NCBI RefSeq assembly: GCF_024267655.1
Contig: NZ_CP100595.1
Location: 1,116,001 to 1,180,000, forward strand
DNA: 64,000 nt
Direction: 5' to 3'
Origin: Arcobacter roscoffensis
GTDB taxonomy: Bacteria > Campylobacterota > Campylobacteria > Campylobacterales > Arcobacteraceae
The translations under genes were made by a program, and so were the position numbers. Positions 1 to 7,680 of the stretch are shown here, piece after piece. Within the stretch, counting starts at the first letter, position 1. Every line of letters begins with the position of its first letter. The notes beneath the pieces are model-generated. The model was given only the letters and a program-made list of their open reading frames with translations, searched no databases and had not been told where the DNA came from.

Positions 1-520
1 TTTCAATAAACTTTAGTAAATACTCCCAATAATCATACCCAACTAGATATATTTTAAAACCTTTTGGCATTTTTCCTGTTTGTGTAAGAGTTAAAACTTC
101 AAACATTTCATCAAGTGTACCAAATCCTCCTGGAAATACAACACAAGCTTTTGAGTATTTTACTAACATATATTTTCTTGAGAAAAAATAGTTAAAAGTA
201 AGATTTTTATTTGTGTATTTATTTAAAGACTTTTCAAAAGGTAAATAAATACTCAAGCCAATAGATTGGGCACAATTTGCATCATATGCTCCTTTATTAG
301 CTGCTTGCATAATACCATCTCCACCACCTGTGATAATATTTATTCTATTTTTACTTAAATTAAAAGCTAAATCATAGGCTAGTTTTGCATATTTGTCATC
401 TTCATTTGTTCTTGCACTACCAAAAATAGTTACATTATTTTTTAAATCTTTTAGTAGCTCTTTGCCATTTGTAAAATCATCATTTATCTTTTTTTTATAT
501 ACTGTATCAGGACTTAACAT
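1..520 (-). CDS. LOG-family (TIGR00730-type) Rossmann-fold protein, C-terminus cut off by window edge
   Basis: The reverse strand encodes about 173 residues before the window ends. Two signatures of the LOG / 'lysine decarboxylase-like' family are visible: a glycine-rich GGGDGIMQAANKGA segment near residues 66-80 and the PGGFGTLDE motif near residues 134-142. Family members hydrolyse cytokinin or nucleoside 5'-monophosphates to free base and ribose 5-phosphate; the old name lysine decarboxylase is wrong for most of them. The start ATG at 518-520 has a strong GGAGG ribosome site just upstream (524-530). It is transcribed divergently from the kinase gene at 641. The in vivo substrate cannot be told from sequence. 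Confidence 0.85.
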   Translation of the reverse strand, partial: MLSPDTVYKKKINDDFTNGKELLKDLKNNVTIFGSARTNEDDKYAKLAYDLAFNLSKNRINIITGGGDGIMQAANKGAYDANCAQSIGLSIYLPFEKSLNKYTNKNLTFNYFFSRKYMLVKYSKACVVFPGGFGTLDEMFEVLTLTQTGKMPKGFKIYLVGYDYWEYLLKFIE

Positions 521-582
521 AATATCCTCCTTTATAAAAAAATATTATTTATATAAATTATATGCCAATTTACATTAAAAAA

Positions 583-614
583 CTCACTATTTTCTCACTT
601 GGTTTTGCTACACT
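583..614 (+). promoter_or_regulatory. Tandem CTCACT operator plus -10 box upstream of the Cache kinase gene
   Basis: CTCACT at 583-588 and CTCACTT at 594-600 form a direct repeat with 11-bp start-to-start spacing, one helical turn, as in the boxes of OmpR/PhoB-family regulators. A -10-like TACACT lies at 609-614, 15 bp after the start of the second repeat, so the repeat occupies the -35 position. The same layout recurs at 3080-3111 and 5958-5989. Binding by the regulator encoded at 2395-3075 is inferred. Confidence 0.7.
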
Positions 615-640
615 TATATTTTAGATTAGGAGACTTTAAC

Positions 641-2173
641 TTGTTTAGTGAAAAAAACATTCCCAAACTCATTATTTTAACACCTATTATTACAGTTATT
701 ATGATTGCATTTTTTACTATTTATTTTTTTATAGAAAATCAAAACAACTATTTTGAAGCACAAAGTATTGAAGTTGAAAAAGCATATATTAACAAGCAAA
801 AAAATATTTTAAAAAAAGAAGTAGATTACATCATAAACTATATTGAACATCATGTAAAAAGAAACAATAAATTAAGTGAAGAAGAGTTAAAAAAAGAGCT
901 TTTAAAATATATAGAGACTATTAGATATGAAAAACATGGGTATATCTGGGTTCATGATACAGATTATTATTTAAGAGCCCATCCCTTTAGACAAGACAGC
1001 ATTGATACATATGATATAGATTTGCAAGATGCTATGGGAACTTATATTACAAAAGAGTTTATTGATAAAACTATTAAGAATCCAGATGGAATTTTTATAG
1101 AGTATTATTGGCAAAAACCTAAAAATGTTCATTTTTCAAAAAAACTTGGTTTTTTTAGATTGTATGAAAAATACAATTGGGTAATTGGAGCTGGACTTTA
1201 TATCGATGATATTCAAAACTCAATTTATGAAAATAAAAAGATTTTAGAAGAGAAAATTAATAAACATATTAGACTTGTTGTAACTATTTCTTTCTTAGTT
1301 ATTTTAGTAATAGGACTTTTGTCTTTTATCATGTCAAAAAAAATTACACAAGTTTTTAAAGCCTATCAAGATAGTGTAAAGAAAAAAGAGTTATTACTTG
1401 AAGATTTAAATAGAAACTTAGAGCTCAAAGTTCAAAAAGCTATTAAAGAAGTAAAGAAAAAAGATAGAGCTATGCTTCATCAATCAAGACTAGCTAGAAT
1501 GGGAACAATGCTTAGCATGATTGCTCATCAGTGGAGACAACCCTTAAGTGAAGTTTCTGGTATCTTAATGGAGTTAGAAACTGCTAATAAATTTAAAAAA
1601 GTTGATTCAAATATGATAAAAGATAGTGTAGATGAATCAAATAAACAAATTCAGTTTATGTCAAATACTATTGAAGATTTTAGAAACTTTTTTAAACCTG
1701 ATAAAAAGAAGATTGATTTTTATATTGATAGTGCTTGTAGTGAAGCGGTTACTTTAGTTTATGCTTCTTTAAAGAATTTTAACATCAAATTAAACAAAAA
1801 TGTAAAGTATAATTGTTTTATTCATGGTTATGAAAGAGAGTTCGCTCAAGTTATGTTAAATCTTATTTCAAATGCAAAGGATATTTTAATTCAAAGAAAT
1901 ATCAAAGATCCTAAAATTGATATTACTTTGGATAAGAAATTTAATAATGCAATTATAAAAGTACAAGATAATGCAGGTGGGGTTGAAGATGAGTATTTGG
2001 ATTTAATCTTTGAACCATATTTTACTACAAAAAGCAGTTCAAAAGGTACTGGCTTGGGACTTTATATGGCTAAGATGATTATTGAAAAGAATATGCAAGG
2101 AGAGTTATTTGTAGAAAATAAAAAAGAAGGAGCTTGTTTTTTTATTATTTTACCAATTGAACAAAAAGTATAA
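641..2173 (+). CDS. Membrane-bound sensor histidine kinase with periplasmic single Cache domain
   Basis: Predicted inner-membrane kinase of 510 residues. A first membrane helix at about residues 10-32 is followed by a periplasmic sCache-type sensor domain (about 40-210; GYIWVHD and WVIGAGLYIDD segments), a second helix (about 220-245), a coiled linker, a HisKA-like domain with phospho-acceptor His296 in AHQWRQPL, and an HATPase domain (NLISNAKD N-box, DNAGG, GTGLGL). An ATG at 599 is in frame but lies upstream of the predicted -10 box, so I chose the TTG at 641, which has AGGAGA at 628-633. It very likely pairs with the regulator at 2395 to control the TRAP and Pxp genes. The ligand is inferred to be 5-oxoproline or a related acid; this is not shown by the sequence. 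Confidence 0.88.
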   Translation: MFSEKNIPKLIILTPIITVIMIAFFTIYFFIENQNNYFEAQSIEVEKAYINKQKNILKKEVDYIINYIEHHVKRNNKLSEEELKKELLKYIETIRYEKHGYIWVHDTDYYLRAHPFRQDSIDTYDIDLQDAMGTYITKEFIDKTIKNPDGIFIEYYWQKPKNVHFSKKLGFFRLYEKYNWVIGAGLYIDDIQNSIYENKKILEEKINKHIRLVVTISFLVILVIGLLSFIMSKKITQVFKAYQDSVKKKELLLEDLNRNLELKVQKAIKEVKKKDRAMLHQSRLARMGTMLSMIAHQWRQPLSEVSGILMELETANKFKKVDSNMIKDSVDESNKQIQFMSNTIEDFRNFFKPDKKKIDFYIDSACSEAVTLVYASLKNFNIKLNKNVKYNCFIHGYEREFAQVMLNLISNAKDILIQRNIKDPKIDITLDKKFNNAIIKVQDNAGGVEDEYLDLIFEPYFTTKSSSKGTGLGLYMAKMIIEKNMQGELFVENKKEGACFFIILPIEQKV

Positions 2174-2198
2174 AATGATACTTGTTTGATACTATTTT

Positions 2199-2411
2199 TT
2201 TGGATATAAAAAAGAGTTTGAAAAAGTAAAAGAACATCCTTCTTTTTCAGTTGAAATTCTAAAAAAGTATGGATAAACAAAACAAAGGTTATTGGATATT
2301 ATTGAGCAACACCATGAAAAATGTCATGGCTCAGCTTATCCAAAAGGCTTAAAAAAAGATGAAATAGACTTAGATTATTTAAATAAGGTTTTTGATGGAA
2401 GATTTAATTAA
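2199..2411 (+). pseudogene. Decayed fragment of an HD-GYP domain
   Basis: One forward frame between the kinase and the regulator reads EFEKVKEHPSFSVEILKKYG, then a stop (TAA near 2274), then IIEQHHEKCHGSAYPKGLKK and a final KVFD. These pieces align in order with the HD-GYP protein at 38093-39136 (EEFDVMKTHAHIGYEIL, HHEKYDGSGYPKGLKG, VVDVFD). The upstream HD half, most of the spacer and the downstream end are missing, and the catalytic GSGYP has become GSAYP. There is no start codon or ribosome site. It is a non-functional remnant of a gene that once sat here, probably an HD-GYP output protein. Its last bases overlap the regulator start. Confidence 0.75.
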
Positions 2412-3075
2412 ACAACTTCAAAACTATACAGTTTTATGCGTAGAAGATGAAGAGGGAATTAGAAAAAGATTAGTAAATACTTTAAAATACTATTTTAAAG
2501 ATGTTTATGAAGCAAATAATGGTGAAGATGGTTTTGATATGTATCAAGAGTATAAGCCTTCACTAATTATAAGCGATATAGAAATGCCTAATCAAAATGG
2601 TATTTCTATGATAGAGCAGATTAGAGAAAATGACTTTGATACTATTGTTATTATGATTACTGCTTATTCAAATGAAGAATATTTATTAGAACTTATAAAT
2701 TTAAATATCAATCAATATATTTTAAAGCCTGTAAATTCAGACTCTTTATTAAGTGGTATAATAAAAGCTTTTGGTAATAGTTTAAATGAAGTAATAAACT
2801 TTAGTGAAAATATGTTCTTTGATAAAACTCAGATGGAGCTTTTTTATAAAAATGAACTTGTACCTTTGAGAAAACGAGATAAAGAGTTTTTACTGCTTCT
2901 TCACAAGAATAGGAACGGTGTGCTTACTTATGACTTAATTGAAGAGTATTTATGGAGAGATAAGTCAATGAGTTTATCAGCACTAAAAACTTTCATCAAA
3001 GAGTTTCGTCAAAGAATACCTGTGGATATTATCACGAATGTGCCACAAATTGGTTACAAACTTTTAAATCTATAA
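2395..3075 (+). CDS. OmpR/PhoB-family response regulator
   Basis: Cytoplasmic DNA-binding regulator of 226 residues. An N-terminal receiver domain (about 12-125) has the acidic pair in CVEDEEG, phospho-acceptor Asp61 in ISDIEMPNQNG, and the conserved Lys in YILKPVN. A C-terminal winged-helix Trans_reg_C domain (about 140-226) ends in the usual IGYKL strand. The ATG at 2395 has AAGG six bases upstream; a TTG at 2392 is possible but less likely. The gene follows the Cache kinase on the same strand and precedes dctP. OmpR-type dimers bind 11-bp direct repeats, which matches the CTCACT repeats at 583, 3080 and 5958, so it probably activates all three promoters, including its own operon. Confidence 0.92.
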   Translation: MEDLIKQLQNYTVLCVEDEEGIRKRLVNTLKYYFKDVYEANNGEDGFDMYQEYKPSLIISDIEMPNQNGISMIEQIRENDFDTIVIMITAYSNEEYLLELINLNINQYILKPVNSDSLLSGIIKAFGNSLNEVINFSENMFFDKTQMELFYKNELVPLRKRDKEFLLLLHKNRNGVLTYDLIEEYLWRDKSMSLSALKTFIKEFRQRIPVDIITNVPQIGYKLLNL

Positions 3076-3079
3076 AAAA

Positions 3080-3111
3080 CTCACTATAAACTCACTTGAT
3101 TGTTTTATGAT
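3080..3111 (+). promoter_or_regulatory. Tandem CTCACT operator plus -10 box upstream of dctP
   Basis: CTCACT at 3080-3085 and CTCACTT at 3091-3097 are 11 bp apart, start to start. TATGAT at 3106-3111 is a good -10 box, again 15 bp after the second repeat begins. There is no separate -35 hexamer, which fits an activator-dependent promoter. It lies just after the regulator's stop codon and would drive dctPQM. Confidence 0.75.
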
Positions 3112-3138
3112 TTCCTTATAAAAATAAGGAGAAACAAA

Positions 3139-4095
3139 ATGATTAAGAAAAGTTTACTAATAGCCTCACTTGCATCTTTAGCTTTAGCTGGAAATGTTAA
3201 GATGGATTTAAATGCAAAATATGGAGCAAATAACTTCCATACAAAAGGTGCTGTACAGTTTGCAGGTCTTGTAAAAGACTATTCAAATGGAAGTGTAAAT
3301 ATTACAGTTCATCCAGGAAGTGCATTAATTAAAGGAAACCCTTTAAAAGCGGTAAAAGATGCAACTGTTGCAATGACTGATATGTTTATTCCCTTTACAT
3401 CAGGTGGAGGAAAAGTATTTGGAGTTTCAGCTTTACCTTTTATTGCAAACTCATATGAAGATGCTTATAAGTTATACCAATTATCAAAACCTGCATATGA
3501 AAAAACTGCAAGAAAGTGGAATCAAAAACTACTTTATTCTGTAACATGGCCAGCTTCTGGTTTTTACTCTAAAGATTCAATTTCATCAATCAATGATTTT
3601 AAAGGTATCAAAACTAGAACTTATGATAAAAACTCAGCTGCGTTTATTAACCTATCAGGTGGAAATGCTGTAGCACTTCCTTGGGGAGAGGTTTATTCAG
3701 CACTTAGAACAGGTATGGTTGACTCAGTTGTAACATCTTCATCATCAGGAAAAGATGGTAAGTTTTGGGAAGTTTTAAATAACTATACAAAAATCAATTA
3801 TGCATACCCACTTCAAGCAGTTACTATTAACTTAGATTATTGGAATTCTTTAGATAAGGCACAACAAGAAGCTGTTTTAAAAGCTGCAAAACAAATAGAA
3901 GAGTCTCAATGGAAAGCTGTTAAAGTTGAAGAAAAAGAAGCACTTGAGACTTTAGCTAAAAATGGAATGAAAATAGTAGATGCTACTCCTGCACTAAAAG
4001 CAGATTTAGACAAAATTGCAAATAAGTTATTAGAAGAGTATTTAGAAGATGCAAATTCTGATATTAAGAAAATATTCAAAGAATATAGAAAGTAA
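3139..4095 (+). CDS. dctP: TRAP transporter substrate-binding protein, DctP family
   Basis: Periplasmic solute-binding protein of 318 residues for a TRAP uptake system. The start ATG at 3139 has AAGGAGA at 3126-3132 and gives a clean signal peptide (MIKKSLLIASLASLALAG). The mature part has the DctP fold pattern, including the TVAMTDMF segment and the conserved carboxylate-binding arginine (Arg160 in GIKTRTYDK). DctP proteins bind organic acids through that arginine and hand them to the DctQM membrane pair. Its own operator-promoter lies at 3080-3111. Neighbouring 5-oxoprolinase genes suggest 5-oxoproline as ligand; DctP proteins binding pyroglutamate are known from Bordetella. Specificity is inferred. 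Confidence 0.93.
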   Translation: MIKKSLLIASLASLALAGNVKMDLNAKYGANNFHTKGAVQFAGLVKDYSNGSVNITVHPGSALIKGNPLKAVKDATVAMTDMFIPFTSGGGKVFGVSALPFIANSYEDAYKLYQLSKPAYEKTARKWNQKLLYSVTWPASGFYSKDSISSINDFKGIKTRTYDKNSAAFINLSGGNAVALPWGEVYSALRTGMVDSVVTSSSSGKDGKFWEVLNNYTKINYAYPLQAVTINLDYWNSLDKAQQEAVLKAAKQIEESQWKAVKVEEKEALETLAKNGMKIVDATPALKADLDKIANKLLEEYLEDANSDIKKIFKEYRK

Positions 4096-4100
4096 TAGTT

Positions 4101-4586
4101 ATGAACTATATTTCAAACTTTATAGATAAGCTTACCAAAATGGGGGCTTATCTTGCGGGATTTTTATTAGTTTCACTGGTTTTATTAATTTTGACAGAGA
4201 TTTTTTTGAGATCTTTTTTTGATATTTCTACGATGATAGCAGATGAGTATAGTGGGTATTTATATTTAGCATCTATATTTTTAAGTTTAGCTTATGCTTT
4301 TTCAAAAGATGCTCATATTAGAATCAACATAATTACTTCAAGATTATCAAAAAAGACAAATAAGAAGATTGATATTGTTGCAGCAATTATTACTTTAGGT
4401 GTTTTAATTTTTGCCTTATATAGAACAATTTTATTTACTTATGACTCTTATGATTTAGAAATGTTATCAGAAAATGTATCTGAAACACCACTTTATCTAA
4501 CACAACTTGCAATGCCAATAGGGATTACTATTTTTATATTAGCAGTTGTATTATTTATATTCAAAGGATTCTCAAATGATAGCTGA
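4101..4586 (+). CDS. dctQ: TRAP transporter small permease subunit, DctQ family
   Basis: Inner-membrane protein of 161 residues with four predicted helices (about 16-36, 48-66, 88-107, 132-154), the normal topology and length of DctQ. The charged stretch between helices 2 and 3 contains the HIRIN segment typical of the family. DctQ forms a complex with the large DctM subunit and supports sodium-driven uptake of the ligand delivered by DctP. The gene begins 5 bases after the dctP stop and its end overlaps the dctM start by 11 bases, so the three subunits are translated together. Confidence 0.92.
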   Translation: MNYISNFIDKLTKMGAYLAGFLLVSLVLLILTEIFLRSFFDISTMIADEYSGYLYLASIFLSLAYAFSKDAHIRINIITSRLSKKTNKKIDIVAAIITLGVLIFALYRTILFTYDSYDLEMLSENVSETPLYLTQLAMPIGITIFILAVVLFIFKGFSNDS

Positions 4587-5910
4587 TCCACTAATTTTAG
4601 CAGTAATTTTAATTACTGTAATGTTTGTTTTTTTATTATCATCTTTATGGATTGGTGTGTCATTAATGCTTACAGGTATTATAGGAATGCTAATTTATGA
4701 TCATAATTTACCACCTGTAATTAGTATTTTTGATAAAGTAGGAGATTTACTTGCTTCATCTTTATACGATGCTATGAATTCATGGTCACTAGCAGCACTT
4801 CCTATGTTTATTTTGATGGGAGAGATTTTATATAAATCTTCAATTTCTGCAAAACTTTTAAATGGACTTAGACCTTGGCTTTCACATATTCCAGGGGGAC
4901 TTCTACATGTAAATGTAGCTGCATGTTCACTTTTTGCAGCAGTTTCAGGTTCAAGTACAGCAACAACTGCAACAGTTGGAAAAATCACACTTGATGAGCT
5001 TCAAAAAAGAGGTTATTCAAAACACTTAGCTATGGGTTCACTTGCTGGTTCTGGAACTTTGGGATATTTGATTCCTCCTTCATTAATTATGATTATTTAT
5101 GGAGTAATGGCTGATGTATCTATTGGTAAACTATTTTTAGCAGGATTACTTCCAGGGCTTCTAATGGCTTCTTTATACTCATTTTATATTATGTATAAAG
5201 CAAAAGTAGATCCAAGTGTTTTACCTGCAAATGAAGAAAAGTATACATGGAGTGATAAACTTCACTCACTAAAAGACTTAGCACCAATTTTCTTATTGAT
5301 TTCATTGGTTTTAGGTTCTATTTATGGTGGATATGCAACTCCTACAGAAGCTGCTGCGTTAGGTGTATTAGGAAGTCTAATTTTAGCGGCTTATTTTAAA
5401 GCGGTATCTTTAGAAATTTTAAAAAATGCTTTATTAAATAGTATTAGAACATCTGTAATGATTGGATTTATTATTGCTGGAGCTGTTTTCTTATCACAAG
5501 TAATTGGATTTTTAGGAATAGCAAGAGCTATGAGTGAGTTTATTACAGGACTTGGATTGACTCCAATGATGCTTATTTTAATAATTGGTATTATGTACAT
5601 AATTTTAGGAATGATATTAGAAGCTATTTCTATTGTTGTTATGACACTTCCTATTGTTTTACCAATTGTTGTATTAGCAGGTTTTGATCCTTTATGGTTT
5701 GGGGTTTTTCTAGTATTTATGGTTGAGATGGCTCAAATTACGCCACCTGTAGGTTTTTCATTGTTTGTGATACAAAGTATAAGTAATGAAAAAATACAAA
5801 CAATTTTAAAAGCAACATTCCCATTTTTTATTCTGATGATTGTAACAGTTGTGATTATTACTGTTTTCCCAGAAATAGTATTTTTCTTACCAGATCAGAT
5901 GATTAAATAG
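4576..5910 (+). CDS. dctM: TRAP transporter large permease subunit, DctM family
   Basis: Very hydrophobic inner-membrane protein of 444 residues with about a dozen helices, the transport subunit of the TRAP system. It shows the family segments AAVSGSSTATTATVG, GTLGYLIPPS and the C-terminal QITPPVGFS, with helical hairpins that bind sodium and substrate. I place the start at ATG 4576 (MIADPLIL), with AAGGA at 4563-4567 inside dctQ; an earlier in-frame ATG at 4546 would add an unlikely 10-residue leader inside dctQ. A strong terminator follows at 5915-5945 and ends the dctPQM unit. Confidence 0.93.
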   Translation: MIADPLILAVILITVMFVFLLSSLWIGVSLMLTGIIGMLIYDHNLPPVISIFDKVGDLLASSLYDAMNSWSLAALPMFILMGEILYKSSISAKLLNGLRPWLSHIPGGLLHVNVAACSLFAAVSGSSTATTATVGKITLDELQKRGYSKHLAMGSLAGSGTLGYLIPPSLIMIIYGVMADVSIGKLFLAGLLPGLLMASLYSFYIMYKAKVDPSVLPANEEKYTWSDKLHSLKDLAPIFLLISLVLGSIYGGYATPTEAAALGVLGSLILAAYFKAVSLEILKNALLNSIRTSVMIGFIIAGAVFLSQVIGFLGIARAMSEFITGLGLTPMMLILIIGIMYIILGMILEAISIVVMTLPIVLPIVVLAGFDPLWFGVFLVFMVEMAQITPPVGFSLFVIQSISNEKIQTILKATFPFFILMIVTVVIITVFPEIVFFLPDQMIK

Positions 5911-5914
5911 TTAC

Positions 5915-5945
5915 AAAAAAGAAGTAGTTTGCTACTTCTTTTTTT
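5915..5945 (+). terminator. Rho-independent terminator after dctM
   Basis: An A-run and GAAGTAG (to 5927), a TTTG loop, CTACTTC and a T-run form a 13-bp stem followed by Ts. It starts 5 bases after the dctM stop codon. Confidence 0.85.
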
Positions 5946-5957
5946 ATTTGTATAAAA

Positions 5958-5989
5958 CTCACTTTTTCCCTACTTTGAGTTGTTAGTAT
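5958..5989 (+). promoter_or_regulatory. Third copy of the tandem operator, upstream of the pxp operon
   Basis: CTCACT at 5958-5963 is followed 11 bp later by CCTACTT at 5969-5975 (two mismatches from CTCACTT). TAGTAT at 5984-5989 is the -10 box, 15 bp after the second repeat starts, as at the other two sites. It lies between the dctM terminator and the small membrane-protein gene, so the pxp genes would be co-regulated with the transporter from their own promoter. The weaker second half-site may mean lower affinity. Confidence 0.65.
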
Positions 5990-6012
5990 TAAAAAAACTT
6001 TAGGTGGAAAAT

Positions 6013-6213
6013 ATGCTTGAATTATTATATGTTTTTATATGTGTGATGATATATCTTATCTCTTTTATATACAGAAGAGTGTCAATACTTGCTAGTTTAG
6101 TGGTTTTATATACAGCTTATGTTTTAGAGGTTAGTTTACCTTTTGCTCTTGGTGTTTTAGTTGTTTTAACATTACTAAGACTTAAAAAAACAGGGATAAA
6201 AGAAGAACTTTAA
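6013..6213 (+). CDS. Small two-helix membrane protein, unknown function
   Basis: A 66-residue hydrophobic protein with two predicted membrane helices (about 2-19 and 26-56) separated by a short IYRRVS loop, ending in a basic and acidic tail (RLKKTGIKEEL). AGGTGG at 6002-6007 places translation at ATG 6013; a GTG at 6004 is in frame but overlaps that ribosome site. It is the first gene of the operator-controlled pxp unit and lies 40 bp before pxpA. I do not recognise a family. Its position suggests an accessory role in 5-oxoproline uptake or in 5-oxoprolinase function. Confidence 0.65.
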   Translation: MLELLYVFICVMIYLISFIYRRVSILASLVVLYTAYVLEVSLPFALGVLVVLTLLRLKKTGIKEEL

Positions 6214-6253
6214 AAAATTATATGTTTAAGATATGGTAGAATAAGGAATATCA

Positions 6254-7006
6254 ATGCAAGGTAATGAAATGGCAACTATTAGATTAAACTGTGATATGGG
6301 TGAGAGTTTTGGTATTTGGAAGATGGGTTTAGATGATCAAGTTATGCCTTATATCGATATGGCAAATTTAGCTTGTGGTTTTCATGCAAGTGATGCTGTA
6401 ACTATGAATAAATCAGTAGCTCTTGCAAAGCAAAACAATGTAACAATAGGTGCTCATCCCGCATATCAAGATTTAGTAGGTTTTGGAAGAAGAACAATGC
6501 AATGTTCTTTAGAAGAAATAAAATCAATAGTTTTATACCAATTAGGTGCATTAAGTGCTTTTTGTAAAGCTCATAAAACAGCAATATCTTATGTAAAACC
6601 ACATGGTGCTTTATATAATGACATGATGAGAGATGAGAATATTTATAAGGCAATTGTAAGTGCTATTGCTTCTTTTGATAAAAATATAAAAATTATGATT
6701 TTATCAAGCCCTAAAAATGAAGCCTATAAACATACAGCACTTTTATATGGAATAAATGTAATTTATGAAGTATTTGCAGATAGAAACTATAATGATGATG
6801 GAACACTAGTTTCAAGAACAAGAGAAAATGCAGTAATTCATGATGAATTGGATGTGGCTGAGAGAATTGGTACTTTAAAGAACTATGGTTATTTACATAG
6901 TGTAAGTGGGCAAAAACTTTATATGGCGGTTGATACTATTTGTGTTCATGGGGATAATGAAAAAGCATTATCATTTATAAAGCTACTTAAAAAAGCGATG
7001 ACATAA
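6254..7006 (+). CDS. pxpA: 5-oxoprolinase subunit PxpA (LamB/YcsF family)
   Basis: Subunit A of the ATP-dependent prokaryotic 5-oxoprolinase, which with PxpB and PxpC opens 5-oxoproline to glutamate. Family motifs are clear: RLNCDMGESFG near the start, NLACGFHASD, IGAHPAYQD, YVKPHGALYN, EVFADRNY and TICVHGDN. Two starts are good: ATG 6254 (AAGGA at 6243-6247, 250 residues) and ATG 6269 (AAGG at 6258-6261, 245 residues, closer to the 244 of E. coli PxpA). The stop overlaps the pxpB start (TAATG), so the two are coupled. It acts in the cytoplasm and would supply glutamate from imported 5-oxoproline or from spontaneous glutamine cyclisation. Confidence 0.95.
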   Translation: MQGNEMATIRLNCDMGESFGIWKMGLDDQVMPYIDMANLACGFHASDAVTMNKSVALAKQNNVTIGAHPAYQDLVGFGRRTMQCSLEEIKSIVLYQLGALSAFCKAHKTAISYVKPHGALYNDMMRDENIYKAIVSAIASFDKNIKIMILSSPKNEAYKHTALLYGINVIYEVFADRNYNDDGTLVSRTRENAVIHDELDVAERIGTLKNYGYLHSVSGQKLYMAVDTICVHGDNEKALSFIKLLKKAMT

Positions 7007-7680
7007 TGCAGTTTAAAGTAGCATCTGTAGATTCCTTGATTATTTATTTTGGAGATGAAATAGCCCAAGATGTGGCTTTGAAAGTAAAAAAAGCTTATCA
7101 AGGCTTAAAGAGTTTAAAGCTTGAGGGTTTAATAGAAATAATTCCTTCATACACTTCGATTTTTATAAGCTATGATATTTTTAAATATGATTATGAGAGT
7201 TTAGTAAAGCTTTTAAAACAAGAAATAAATCTTGATTCAAAAATAGAGTTTGAAGAAAAAATAGTAACTATTGATACATATTATGACCCTGAAGTTGGTC
7301 TTGATTTAAAAGATATGGCTTTTAAAACTAATCTTAGTATTGATGATATTATTGGAATTCATTCAAATAAACTTTATGATGTATATGCAATTGGTTTTTT
7401 ACCAGGCTTTGCTTATTTAGCAAGCGTGGATGAGGCTATAGCAATGCCAAGATTAAGTACTCCAAGAAAACAAATACCAAAAGGCTCTGTTAGTATTGCA
7501 GATACTCAAACAGCAGTTTATCCACAAGCAAGTCCTGGGGGCTGGAATATTTTAGGTCGTACTGCTCTTGAACTATTTGATAGAAGTTTAGATACTTTAT
7601 CTCCTTTAAGTGTTGGTGATAAGGTAAAGTTTAATCCTATTACAAAAAAAGAGTTTTTAGCACAAGGGGGAGTTTTATGA
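7006..7680 (+). CDS. pxpB: 5-oxoprolinase subunit PxpB (KipI-like)
   Basis: Carboxyltransferase-domain protein of 224 residues (allophanate hydrolase subunit 1 family). Recognisable segments are IGFLPGFAYLA, PRLSTPRKQIPKGSV and the SPGGWNILGRT block, all typical of PxpB/KipI. It forms the ATP-dependent 5-oxoprolinase with PxpA and PxpC. In Bacillus the same protein was first named as the sporulation-kinase inhibitor KipI; here the intact pxpABC order supports the enzymatic role. It overlaps pxpA by one base and pxpC by four (ATGA). Confidence 0.94.
   Translation: MQFKVASVDSLIIYFGDEIAQDVALKVKKAYQGLKSLKLEGLIEIIPSYTSIFISYDIFKYDYESLVKLLKQEINLDSKIEFEEKIVTIDTYYDPEVGLDLKDMAFKTNLSIDDIIGIHSNKLYDVYAIGFLPGFAYLASVDEAIAMPRLSTPRKQIPKGSVSIADTQTAVYPQASPGGWNILGRTALELFDRSLDTLSPLSVGDKVKFNPITKKEFLAQGGVL

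Noticed and set aside
599-640. Kinase start at the ATG/TTG-rich stretch beginning at 599
   Set aside because: It lies inside the operator-promoter region, upstream of the predicted -10 box, so it could not be in the mRNA. TTG 641 has a good ribosome site.
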